This document shows, one piece after another, positions 1-7,199 of a stretch of DNA of 35,230 bases. This DNA is from Bacteroidales bacterium. Lineage in GTDB: Bacteria; Bacteroidota; Bacteroidia; Bacteroidales; ML635J-15. The stretch spans positions 1-35,230 of the forward strand of contig JAGCNN010000187.1 of the NCBI GenBank assembly GCA_017645925.1. The letters are read 5' to 3'. The position numbers and the translations under genes were made by a program. Numbering within the stretch: the stretch's first letter is position 1; each line of letters opens with the position of its first letter. A model generated the notes under the pieces. The model made no database searches. It was not told where the DNA came from and saw nothing but the letters and a program-made list of their open reading frames with translations.

Positions 1-155
1 ATATTCACCATACTTCTTGCATCGAATATGTCATCACCCACGAATTGTGCCACTTGATACACCGCAACCACAAAAAAGATTTTTACGCGGTGTTGAGCAG
101 GGAGATGCCCCATTGGGAGAAGTGGAAAACAAAGTTGGAGCAGATGATGAGGTGA
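1..155 (+). CDS. YgjP/DUF45-family zinc metallopeptidase, C-terminal fragment
   Basis: The open frame beginning at base 3 enters from the left edge and stops with TGA at 153-155, so only the last 50 residues are visible. They contain the zinc-binding signature of gluzincin metallopeptidases, ITHELCHLIHRNHKKDFY: the HExxH-type helix (HELCH) followed by a third histidine in the RNH turn. This HELCH...NH...F layout is typical of the YgjP-like/DUF45 family (M48-like), about 230 residues long, whose C-terminus normally follows this motif by 30-40 residues, as here. Members are cytoplasmic and often sit beside restriction-modification genes; that cannot be tested because the upstream DNA is missing. 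The assignment rests on the motif. The substrate is unknown. Confidence 0.8.
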   Translation, partial: IHHTSCIEYVITHELCHLIHRNHKKDFYAVLSREMPHWEKWKTKLEQMMR

Positions 156-262
156 CCTCGACAGCAAAGAACGCAACTGTGATCAAGGAACTCTTCGCTA
201 ACACCACACAGTTTGCAAAGCTGAGATACGAAGGCTACAAGAAGCTGAGCGAAGAGAAATAA
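152..262 (+). CDS. possible 36-residue frame or frameshifted tail downstream of the metallopeptidase
   Basis: A GTG at 152-154 overlaps the TGA stop of the metallopeptidase and opens a frame of 36 codons that ends with TAA at 260-262, 18 bases before a strong terminator. The peptide (ending FAKLRYEGYKKLSEEK) is charged, and its codons look like those of real genes here. It could be a translationally coupled micro-protein, the true C-terminal tail of the upstream gene displaced by a frameshift near the GATGATGAG run at about 143-151, or chance. I do not recognise the peptide, and nothing beyond its position and coding-like composition supports it. Confidence 0.3.
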   Translation: MTSTAKNATVIKELFANTTQFAKLRYEGYKKLSEEK

Positions 263-280
263 TTTTGAAGCAAAATTATT

Positions 281-310
281 AATGCGTCTCATTCATGGGG
301 CGCATTTTTT
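281..310 (+). terminator. strong intrinsic terminator
   Basis: A 10-bp stem (281-290 with 297-306, including two G-T pairs) closes a 6-base loop, ATTCAT, and runs straight into a T tract ending at 310. It ends the metallopeptidase transcript. The reverse direction has only an AT-rich tail, so it may also weakly stop the convergent comF transcript, whose stop codon is at 326. Confidence 0.8.
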
Positions 311-325
311 ATATCAATCACCAAT

Positions 326-1021
326 CTATGCTCGCGCCAAAACGGCAATGCTAAGTTTTAAGCCATCAACCATAAGCAACACTGAGCCGCATGCCTCTGT
401 TGTGGCTCCAGTTGTAAGGACATCATCAACAAGCAGGACATGACATCCCTTCAACCTGTCGGCATCCGTCAGGCTAAATTTTCCAGACACATTCTGCCAA
501 CGTTCTTCCTTGTTCATCTTTGTCTGGGTTTTTGTATCGTCATTTCTAACAAGCATTCCAACCAAAACAGGAATCCCGGTAACCGCCGAAATGCCAGCCG
601 CAATACGTTCACTCTGGTTGTAGCCACGCTTTTTCTCGCGATTGGGATGCAAGGGCACTGGTATAATGTAGTCAATATCAGAGAAATTGCCGGACGAAAG
701 CATTTCTGCACCTAGCTCCTTGCCTAGCAAAACACCAATTTCGGGCTTGTGGTTGTACTTCAACGAATGAAGCAACTTGCGAAACTTACTCCCCTTCTGA
801 AACGAAAAAAGAGCAGTCGCCTTCTCCACTCTCATACGACCGTCAAACAACTGCCTTACAGGATTGTCCAACTCGCGGCAAAAATAGGTTCGCGGCAACT
901 CAAACAGACAATCAAAGCACAAAACCTCCTCGCTCCGTGTAAGTACTCGCCCGCACGCCTCGCAATTCTTAGGGAAAAGCAAGAACCAAAAATCCGACAA
1001 ATATTCAACTATCCTATTCAT
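326..1021 (-). CDS. ComF-family phosphoribosyltransferase-like protein
   Basis: The 231-residue product has the ComF/GntX layout. An N-terminal zinc-ribbon-like segment carries paired cysteines (NCEACGRVL and LCFDC). A type I phosphoribosyltransferase domain follows, with the PRPP-binding loop VLLVDDVLTTGAT around residues 195-207 and the family motif RGYNQSE in the middle. In competent bacteria ComF helps natural transformation at the inner membrane; in most Bacteroidota its role is not proven and no other competence gene is visible here. A longer frame reaches back to 1054, but a -7 promoter box at 1030-1037 lies inside that extension, so ATG at 1021 (MNRIVEYLSDFW) is preferred. The gene stands alone and converges on the metallopeptidase gene. 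Confidence 0.88.
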   Translation of the reverse strand: MNRIVEYLSDFWFLLFPKNCEACGRVLTRSEEVLCFDCLFELPRTYFCRELDNPVRQLFDGRMRVEKATALFSFQKGSKFRKLLHSLKYNHKPEIGVLLGKELGAEMLSSGNFSDIDYIIPVPLHPNREKKRGYNQSERIAAGISAVTGIPVLVGMLVRNDDTKTQTKMNKEERWQNVSGKFSLTDADRLKGCHVLLVDDVLTTGATTEACGSVLLMVDGLKLSIAVLARA

Positions 1022-1029
1022 TTGGCGCA

Positions 1030-1037
1030 CAAAGATA
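1030..1037 (-). promoter_or_regulatory. -7 promoter element of the comF-like gene
   Basis: Read on the minus strand this is TATCTTTG, an exact match to the Bacteroidota TAnnTTTG element. Transcription would start about 3-6 bases before the ATG at 1021, giving a nearly leaderless mRNA. I see no clear -33 TTG at the usual distance. Confidence 0.5.
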
Positions 1038-1237
1038 AACAAAACAAACCACACTCACATATTTTTACATAAAATCGCTCTACTAAACGGCACAAAAAGA
1101 AATTGAATTTGCCAGTATTTTGAAAAATCATTATTTTCGCAACGCAAAGAAAATAAAATTGAGTTTTACCCGTTTTCAACCGCAAATGATTGGAAACATT
1201 TTTGAATGAAGAGTTTAACACCGCATCCGCGAAAGCA

Positions 1238-3700
1238 ATGAAGCGCATTATATTGCTGATTTCAACTATTATTGCGGCAACCGTATGCCTGTCGCAGAAC
1301 ATTACCGGCACAATAACCGATGATGCAGGCAATCCGATTGACGGTGCTAACATTATGATTGGCGGTTCTACCCAACGCCACACATCCGACAGCAACGGAC
1401 AATTCTGCATACCATGCAACAAAGGGGAACTGCGTATTGTCATATCACACGAAGGCTCAAGCACATACGATGAAAAAATAAAAATTGACGGCACCGACTT
1501 CAACATTGGCACAATATCGCTGCAAAAAAAGGAAAAAACAAGCGACCCTCTCCACGAGCTTGAATACCTTTCCGACATTCGCACTCCCATGACCTACGAC
1601 AGCATAAACAGCGAATACATTGAACGACATAACATTGCACGCGATATTCCAAGCATTTTAGCCAATACGCCATCGTCTGTAGCCCTGTCGGAAAGCGGTT
1701 CGGGAATCGGCTTCACAAGCTACCGAATACGCGGAATGGGAATGGAAGCAATAAATATGACCATAAATGGCATTCCGACTAGCGATGCCGAATCAAGAAT
1801 TACAATGTGGCACCACCTACCCGACATTGCAACATCGGTTGACAAAATAAAAATTACAAGAGGCGCAGGCTCTTCCACCTGTGGTTCGTACGCCTACGGA
1901 GCAAACATCGACCTATGTACAAAATTGCCCAGCAACAAACCATACGGAAATCTAACAATAATGGGCGGCTCATTCGGCACAATAAAGGCAAGCATATCTG
2001 CTGGTACCGGCCTAATGAAAAACGGATTCTCAATAGACCTGAGAATGTCGAAAATAATGAGCAACGGATACATAAGCCATTCGGACATTAACCACAATGC
2101 AATAATGCTGAGTGCAATATGGCACGGAAAATCCAATTCGCTAACAGCCAACATAATCCACTGCAGAGAGAAATCCGGAATCACCATGTGGGGCTGCCCT
2201 TCCTCACAAATCGACGACAATAGGCAGTACAACTCCGCTGGAGAATATTTCGACAACACCGGAACAAAAAAATACTACGACGATGAAATTGAAAACCACA
2301 ACCAAACTCATGTACAACTAATTTATTCCCAGAAAATTAAAGGCAATATCGAATTCAACATCAAGCTATTCTACAACCGAGGAGACGGGTATTACGAAGA
2401 ATTTCTGAACAAACAGAGCTTCGCAAGCTATGGACTTCCAATCATATCGTTGCCAACAGTCGTAACCATCAATGGACACACCTACTCAACAAGCACAACT
2501 ATAACACATACCGACCTAATAAGAAGGCGAATACAAGCAAGCGACTACTACGGCGGAATTTTATCGGCAACCCATAGCATCGGCAACTTTGTCAACACAT
2601 TCGGCGGAACGGTAAAATCATACAACGGACACTACTATGGCAATATAATCTGGATGCAATATGCAGGAAATACCGCAAAAGACTTCAAATGGTACAGCAA
2701 CAACAGCACAAAAACAGAATATTGCGCATATTACAAGCTGGAATACACTTTTTTGGACAAAATCACACTTTATGCCGATTTGCAGTATAGAATAATCAAC
2801 CACGAAATGGCAGGTGATGACTCAGACTTGCTGGCGGACGGAAAAATGAAAAAGTACGACGAAGACCTCGACTACAACTTTTTCAATCCTAAAGGCGGTA
2901 TAAACTATGAGATTACCAAAAAAATGAGACTATACGCATCGGTAACACGAACAAACAGGGAGCCAACTCGCAACAATATCAAAAACATCATCGGAACAAA
3001 CGAAAGCATTGAACCAGAAACACTTATAGACTACGAACTCGGTTATTCATACAAATCAAAAATATTCTCGGGTAGCCTAAACGTATATTATATGGACTTC
3101 CACAACCAGATTGTACCAACAGGCGAATTTTCACAATATGGCTACCTTGTTGCAACAAATATTGACAAGAGCTACCGTGGCGGCATAGAAGCTACTGCAA
3201 TAGTTCGCCCACACAAACGGGTTACAATTGAAGCCAATGCCACATTCAGCCGCAACCGAATAAAGGACTACACATACTTCGTTCAGTCATACGACGATGA
3301 GCTGAACAATACATTGAAGGAAATGCACGTCAGCAACACAAAGACAGCCTACTCACCCGAAATAATAGCAGCAGGAAACATAAACTACAATATTTTCGGA
3401 AACTTCAACATATACTACAACGTAAAGTACGTAGGCAAACAGCATTTCGACAACACGTCAAGCGAAGACAGAACAATAAAGGCATATTGCATAAGCAGTG
3501 CAGGCTTCGACTACGCAATTGTTACAAAATATGTAAAGGGAATGAGATTCAAGTTTGAGGTCAACAACATTTTCAACTACAAATACAGCGATAATGCATA
3601 CGGCGGAGTATGGTACGAACATGGAATTGAAAAATCGTGGGTAAATTACTTCCCTCAGGCTGGAATATCGTTTATGGGCGGTGTTACAATATCATTTTAG
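1238..3700 (+). CDS. TonB-dependent outer-membrane receptor
   Basis: ATG at 1238 gives 820 residues and starts a clean signal peptide (MKRIILLISTIIAATVCLSQ); the longer frame from 1190 would bury it, so it is rejected. Mature domains in order: a carboxypeptidase-D regulatory-like beta-sandwich (roughly residues 21-95, ITGTITDDAGNPIDGANIMI); a plug domain (about 110-240) with RIRGMGMEAINMTINGIP and the VDKIKITRGAGSS strand; then a 22-strand-type beta-barrel rich in alternating aromatic and polar residues, ending in a C-terminal Phe (GGVTISF). It should import a scarce ligand such as an iron complex or cofactor, powered by TonB. No SusD-like lipoprotein is adjacent, which argues against a glycan-uptake SusC. 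The ligand cannot be read from sequence. Confidence 0.9.
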   Translation: MKRIILLISTIIAATVCLSQNITGTITDDAGNPIDGANIMIGGSTQRHTSDSNGQFCIPCNKGELRIVISHEGSSTYDEKIKIDGTDFNIGTISLQKKEKTSDPLHELEYLSDIRTPMTYDSINSEYIERHNIARDIPSILANTPSSVALSESGSGIGFTSYRIRGMGMEAINMTINGIPTSDAESRITMWHHLPDIATSVDKIKITRGAGSSTCGSYAYGANIDLCTKLPSNKPYGNLTIMGGSFGTIKASISAGTGLMKNGFSIDLRMSKIMSNGYISHSDINHNAIMLSAIWHGKSNSLTANIIHCREKSGITMWGCPSSQIDDNRQYNSAGEYFDNTGTKKYYDDEIENHNQTHVQLIYSQKIKGNIEFNIKLFYNRGDGYYEEFLNKQSFASYGLPIISLPTVVTINGHTYSTSTTITHTDLIRRRIQASDYYGGILSATHSIGNFVNTFGGTVKSYNGHYYGNIIWMQYAGNTAKDFKWYSNNSTKTEYCAYYKLEYTFLDKITLYADLQYRIINHEMAGDDSDLLADGKMKKYDEDLDYNFFNPKGGINYEITKKMRLYASVTRTNREPTRNNIKNIIGTNESIEPETLIDYELGYSYKSKIFSGSLNVYYMDFHNQIVPTGEFSQYGYLVATNIDKSYRGGIEATAIVRPHKRVTIEANATFSRNRIKDYTYFVQSYDDELNNTLKEMHVSNTKTAYSPEIIAAGNINYNIFGNFNIYYNVKYVGKQHFDNTSSEDRTIKAYCISSAGFDYAIVTKYVKGMRFKFEVNNIFNYKYSDNAYGGVWYEHGIEKSWVNYFPQAGISFMGGVTISF

Positions 3701-3718
3701 ACAATCCAATGTTGTCTA
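3698..3718 (+). terminator. inverted repeat at the end of the receptor gene, possible weak terminator
   Basis: TAGACAA (3698-3704, starting at the stop codon) and TTGTCTA (3712-3718) form a 7-bp perfect stem with a 7-base loop. No T tract follows, so it may only protect the mRNA 3' end. Confidence 0.35.
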
Positions 3719-3787
3719 GAATCAAAATCATTACGCTGTGTTGGGATTGACGTACTAAAAAAGCATCGCCACTTAACAAAAATTAAG

Positions 3788-3795
3788 TATTTTTG
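3788..3795 (+). promoter_or_regulatory. -7 promoter element of the kinase-RapZ gene
   Basis: TATTTTTG matches TAnnTTTG exactly and is followed by C. Initiation would fall near 3802, just before the palindrome at 3808-3825. No convincing -33 element is seen. Confidence 0.45.
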
Positions 3796-3807
3796 CCTAA
3801 TTGTAAA

Positions 3808-3825
3808 GCCGCAAAATTTTGCGGC
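3808..3825. repeat. perfect 18-bp palindrome in the leader of the kinase-RapZ gene
   Basis: GCCGCAAAATTTTGCGGC reads the same on both strands. It starts about 6 bases after the predicted transcription start and 48 bases before the ATG at 3873. As DNA it could bind a dimeric regulator; as RNA it would form a 7-bp stem with an AATT loop near the 5' end. No T tract follows, so it is not a terminator of the receptor gene upstream. Confidence 0.6.
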
Positions 3826-3872
3826 TCAAGAAAACAAAAAAAAGAAGCATAACAATAGAATTATCAACAACC

Positions 3873-5312
3873 ATGACAATTCAAGAATTACTAACAAAAA
3901 GATACACAGAGTTCTACAAGGAAGAACCGACAAAAGTTGAAGCAATAACAAAAGCTGGCTCAAACAGAAGCTATTACAGGTTTTACGATAAAAACGGAGA
4001 AACTGTGCTCGGCGTTTACAGCAACAACATTCCTGAGACAAAGACTTTCCTGTACTACAGCGTAATTTTCAGCAATTTGGAACTGAATACTCCAAAAATT
4101 TACCACGTAAGCGAAGATACCCTCTCCTACTTTATCGAGGATTTTGGAGATGACTTGTTGCTCAAAATCGTTGAAAGCGAATACAAGCAATACGGCAAGT
4201 TTACCGACCATCTAGACGAACTTTACCGCAAAAGCATAAGTTCATTGGTAAAACTGCAAATTGCTGCAGGCAAGGCCATAGACTTCAGCCTCGCCTACTC
4301 CATTTCGGAATTCAACAGCCAAAGCATCCTGTTCGACCTCAACTACTTCAAGTACTATTTCCTGAATCGTCTAGACATTCCTTACGACGAGAAACTCCTT
4401 CAGGATGACTTTGATGCACTTGCAGCGCATCTTGCCGAAAACGGAACCAAAGCCTTTATGTTCCGTGACTTCCAGGCTCGAAATATTCTTGTAAAGGACG
4501 AGCAGGTTTATTTCATTGACTATCAAGGTGGACGCAAGGGCGCAATACAGTACGACATGGCATCGTTGCTATGGCAGGCAAAAGCAAAAATTCCCAACGA
4601 CAAGAAGTTGGAACTGCTAAATTTCTACATTGACGAGGTTGCAAAGAATACAGAAATAGACAAGGCTGATTTTGAACGTGAATTTTGGTTCTACCTATAT
4701 GTACGCATACTTCAAACACTTGGTGCATACGGGAATCGCGGCCTAATTGAAAAGAAACGCCACTTCATCGAGAGCATACCTTTTGCCATTGACAATCTTA
4801 AAGAACTACACGAAACCCATCCGATACTTGGTGAATACAAGGAACTTGACCGTGTAATATCCGAAGTGGTAAAATGCAAACAAAAGTTTGAATATGTAAA
4901 ATACAGCGAGCTTACAATCAACGTAATGAGTTTCGGCTACAAGAACGGACTTCCCAAAGACAAGACAGAAAATGGCGGAGGTTTCATCTTCGACTGCCGA
5001 GGCAACCACAACCCCGGTCGCTACGAAGAGTACAAAAAAATAACTGGTCTCGACCAGCCAGTAATTGACTTCTTCAAGAAACATGGCGACATTGATGTAT
5101 TCATAGAAAACATAAAGGCTGTAATTTCGCCAACCATAGAGAATTACATTAGCCGAGGTTTCACCAGCCTGATGATTTGCTTTGGCTGCACGGGCGGTCA
5201 GCACCGCAGCGTTTACTCAGCCGAAAACATCGCAAAGTACATACACGAAAAGTACGGAATAAAAGTCATATTGAAACACAGGGAATTGGGAATAGAAAGA
5301 GAGATTTGCTAA
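3873..5312 (+). CDS. APH/AmgK-like sugar kinase fused to a RapZ C-terminal domain
   Basis: The 479-residue protein has two parts. Residues 1 to about 330 form an aminoglycoside-phosphotransferase-fold kinase like cell-wall amino-sugar kinases: a nucleotide-binding N-lobe, the catalytic loop FRDFQARNILV near residue 196, and the metal-binding IDYQGG near 216. Residues about 350-479 are a RapZ C-terminal domain: SFGYKNGLP, DCRGNHNPGRYEEY (about 374) and CFGCTGGQHRSVYSAE (about 435). In Escherichia coli that domain senses glucosamine-6-phosphate and binds GlmZ RNA, but the Walker P-loop domain of true RapZ is absent and replaced here by the kinase. Inference: an amino-sugar kinase tied to wall-precursor sensing or recycling. 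No murU-like nucleotidyltransferase lies nearby. A TTG start at 3819 would add an unlikely basic tail; ATG 3873 is chosen. Confidence 0.88.
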   Translation: MTIQELLTKRYTEFYKEEPTKVEAITKAGSNRSYYRFYDKNGETVLGVYSNNIPETKTFLYYSVIFSNLELNTPKIYHVSEDTLSYFIEDFGDDLLLKIVESEYKQYGKFTDHLDELYRKSISSLVKLQIAAGKAIDFSLAYSISEFNSQSILFDLNYFKYYFLNRLDIPYDEKLLQDDFDALAAHLAENGTKAFMFRDFQARNILVKDEQVYFIDYQGGRKGAIQYDMASLLWQAKAKIPNDKKLELLNFYIDEVAKNTEIDKADFEREFWFYLYVRILQTLGAYGNRGLIEKKRHFIESIPFAIDNLKELHETHPILGEYKELDRVISEVVKCKQKFEYVKYSELTINVMSFGYKNGLPKDKTENGGGFIFDCRGNHNPGRYEEYKKITGLDQPVIDFFKKHGDIDVFIENIKAVISPTIENYISRGFTSLMICFGCTGGQHRSVYSAENIAKYIHEKYGIKVILKHRELGIEREIC

Positions 5313-5322
5313 GGTGTTTTTT

Positions 5323-5673
5323 CTATTAGTGTCCACTAAAATGTAGGATAATACACATAATTGTAATGTTGTCAAGCGTTTATGTGACAATACAAAATGG
5401 GGCTTGTCATTTACTTGCTTCGCTGCGTGAGCTAAAGGTACGGAAGCTAGTCGTAACACGCGATACGGAACGGGGAGCGTTGTGAAGACTGCTGTCCGTA
5501 ATCTATTAACGTATTATTAGAGAACAGATTACTCACTTCGTTTCGTGAGAGAGTTCCGGACAAGTGAACTCACAAGCAACGTTCCTTATGCTGTTCGTTC
5601 TACTTTTCGGACCCTTTAGCGCACGCAGCGTAGCAAGTAATGACAGGCTGGGTACTTTAGTGGACACTAATAG
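5323..5673. mobile_element. 351-bp non-coding foldback/MITE-like element
   Basis: The element is bounded by an 18-bp perfect inverted repeat, CTATTAGTGTCCACTAAA (5323-5340) and its reverse complement (5656-5673). Each end also contains the short dyad TTAGTG-NN-CACTAA. A second, inner inverted repeat pairs 5405-5438 with 5611-5644, and smaller stems fill the centre (5498-5504 with 5526-5532; 5532-5536 with 5545-5549; 5493-5498 with 5557-5562). It is flanked on both sides by TTTTTT, which could be a target duplication or simply T-rich terminator DNA. It carries no credible gene or transposase and lies exactly between two convergent genes. A MITE moved by an unseen transposase is the best reading; a structured non-coding RNA or a large bidirectional terminator are alternatives. 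Confidence 0.65.
5405..5644. repeat. inner long inverted repeat of the foldback element
   Basis: The arms are about 34 bases each (5405-5438 and 5611-5644). They share TGTCATT, ACTTGCT, CGCTGCGTG and GCTAAAGG in order, with two mismatches and one single-base gap. Together with the outer 18-bp repeat they make the whole segment fold back on itself. Symmetry continues imperfectly inwards. Confidence 0.75.
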
Positions 5674-5682
5674 TTTTTTTCC

Positions 5683-7086
5683 CTACAACTCCTCTACCTC
5701 AAATATATCGAATCGGCTCTTTTCCTTCCAGTATTTTTCTATAGCAATGCGACGTAATTCGCTCCAATAAACATCAGATTCCAAACCATACTTCTTTATC
5801 AACTCACCTACATCTGAGGCAATTTCCCGCTTCACATCATCCTTAACCCTGAAAAGGAGTTTCCGTCCATTATAACTAACTATAGCAGAAGGCGATACGT
5901 TTCCATCTTTAGAAATTACTATCGCACCGTAACCCAAAGTAGTCCCGGCGCCTATCTGCAAGCCATCGTTAAGACAACTTATCGGTGGTTCGGAACCTGC
6001 ATTCGACACTATGCTTACCTCATCAAGTCCGACATGCAAATACTCCAGTATTCGCAACCCCATCTTTGCACCAATTATTGAATAAATGCCTAAATGCGAA
6101 TGCATTTCTGAGGTTAGCAATACAAGTTTGTACTCCGCATAGCCAAAATTCGCCAAGATTTGTTCGGACAATGGAGCAACATCAGCCGAAAGCATAGAAC
6201 CACTTCGGGGCATCTCTGTAACAATCACGCCCTTTTCTGTTTCTACAGCATTCAAAAACCTCGTAGCTATAACATCAAAATATGCTTCCTGCTTGGGACG
6301 CAAAACCGAAAATGCTTGTCCTCCTGTTGATTCAACAAACAATTCTGGATATAGTATGTAAAATGGAAGCAAATCATCGCAAAACCTTACAGAAGCGAAC
6401 TGCCGACCTTTGTAGAATCTTGCAAATATTTGCGCGTACGGAGTTGCAATTTCTGGTAAAAGAGACAAAAAATCATCGGGATACAATACATTTCCTGCAT
6501 CAAGAACTTTGATTTTCAAGCCAGATGCAACAACCTTTTCAAACGCCGACTTGTCCAACCTGTAGTTGTAGCCACATGGGAAAAGTTTGTCATCAACTCG
6601 CGAAGTCCACACAATATATGTAATATGCATTGCCACTTCGGGGTGCTTTTCAACAAGGTCGGCAAGGTTTGTCAGCGGACCCATAGCCACATATATCACA
6701 GGCTTGCGACTGCCGCATATAGCATTGTACAGAGCATCGGCACGAGCAGCAGGACCTTCACGGAGATTATTCTTCCAAAACTCCATAGCTGCAGAACAAT
6801 CCTTCTTGTACGACTTGGGATTATTGCCATTTCCAAGCAATATGCCCTCATGATGGAATTCTGCCAACAAAGAAGAAAGGCATTTCGCAGAACTTTCGGC
6901 ATCAAGCACACCACCGACTGGCTCCACCGCATTAATATTGAAGTCGCGCGATGACATGAAATATGTAAGCGCCCGAAAATCGTCCATACCGCAGTCGGTA
7001 TCAATAACCACATTATACTTTGCCCGCTGATGCGCCGATGCATCTGGGGTTACAAAAAGTAACAGCAATATGAGACAAATAATCAT
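5683..7086 (-). CDS. secreted nucleoside hydrolase fused to an FmdE-like domain
   Basis: The 467-residue protein begins with a signal peptide (MIICLILLLLFVTPDASA). Residues about 24-300 match inosine-uridine nucleoside hydrolases: the calcium and ribose-binding DTDCGMDD (29-36), VYVAMGPLTNLA-type core (here VIYVAMGPLTNLADL) and the YNYRLDKSAFEKVV segment. Residues about 315-467 resemble FmdE (formylmethanofuran dehydrogenase subunit E-like) domains: EMHSHLGIYSIIGAKMG, a GAGTTLGYGAI turn and a conserved LLFRVKDDVK strand. The hydrolase would split nucleosides into base and ribose in the periplasm or outside; the FmdE part may bind metal, but its role is unknown. A longer frame starts at 7131, but a promoter (7102-7132) overlaps it, so ATG 7086 is preferred. 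The gene is probably monocistronic. Confidence 0.88.
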   Translation of the reverse strand: MIICLILLLLFVTPDASAHQRAKYNVVIDTDCGMDDFRALTYFMSSRDFNINAVEPVGGVLDAESSAKCLSSLLAEFHHEGILLGNGNNPKSYKKDCSAAMEFWKNNLREGPAARADALYNAICGSRKPVIYVAMGPLTNLADLVEKHPEVAMHITYIVWTSRVDDKLFPCGYNYRLDKSAFEKVVASGLKIKVLDAGNVLYPDDFLSLLPEIATPYAQIFARFYKGRQFASVRFCDDLLPFYILYPELFVESTGGQAFSVLRPKQEAYFDVIATRFLNAVETEKGVIVTEMPRSGSMLSADVAPLSEQILANFGYAEYKLVLLTSEMHSHLGIYSIIGAKMGLRILEYLHVGLDEVSIVSNAGSEPPISCLNDGLQIGAGTTLGYGAIVISKDGNVSPSAIVSYNGRKLLFRVKDDVKREIASDVGELIKKYGLESDVYWSELRRIAIEKYWKEKSRFDIFEVEEL

Positions 7087-7101
7087 GCTACAAATTTTGC
7101 G

Positions 7102-7132
7102 TAAAAGTACGAAAGAAGTTTTGAACAGCAAA
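7102..7132 (-). promoter_or_regulatory. promoter of the nucleoside hydrolase gene
   Basis: On the minus strand TTTG (7129-7132) and TACTTTTA (7102-7109) are separated by exactly 19 bases, matching the Bacteroidota -33/-7 pattern except for the last base of the -7 box. Initiation would fall about 10 bases before ATG 7086. Confidence 0.5.
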
Positions 7133-7163
7133 AAAATGTTGCACTCAACGGATATACAAAACG

Positions 7164-7194
7164 GAAAAAGTCCGCCTCGCCGACGGACTTTTTC
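7164..7194 (-). terminator. intrinsic terminator of the T9SS cargo gene
   Basis: An 11-bp perfect stem (7164-7174 with 7184-7194) with a 9-base loop lies 5 bases past the stop codon of the 1555-residue gene. The 3' arm on the minus strand ends in TTTTTC, followed by CGTTTTG. It separates this unit from the nucleoside hydrolase promoter. Confidence 0.75.
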
Positions 7195-7199
7195 ATTTT

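Noticed and set aside
1054-1054. Upstream start for the comF-like gene at 1054, and similarly 7131, 21968 and 27086 for other genes
   Set aside because: In each case a Bacteroidota promoter box lies between the longer start and a better ATG, and the extra residues do not fit the family.
1018-1590. 190-codon minus-strand frame
   Set aside because: It overlaps the TonB receptor start, the intergenic region and the comF start; its product has no coherent domain.
3819-3872. TTG start for the kinase-RapZ protein
   Set aside because: It would begin inside the 18-bp palindrome and add a Lys-rich tail; ATG 3873 gives a normal kinase N-terminus.
5564-5770. Plus-strand 68-codon frame spanning the right end of the foldback element
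   Set aside because: It crosses the element boundary into the antisense of the nucleoside hydrolase gene and starts with a chance hydrophobic stretch; not a transposase remnant.
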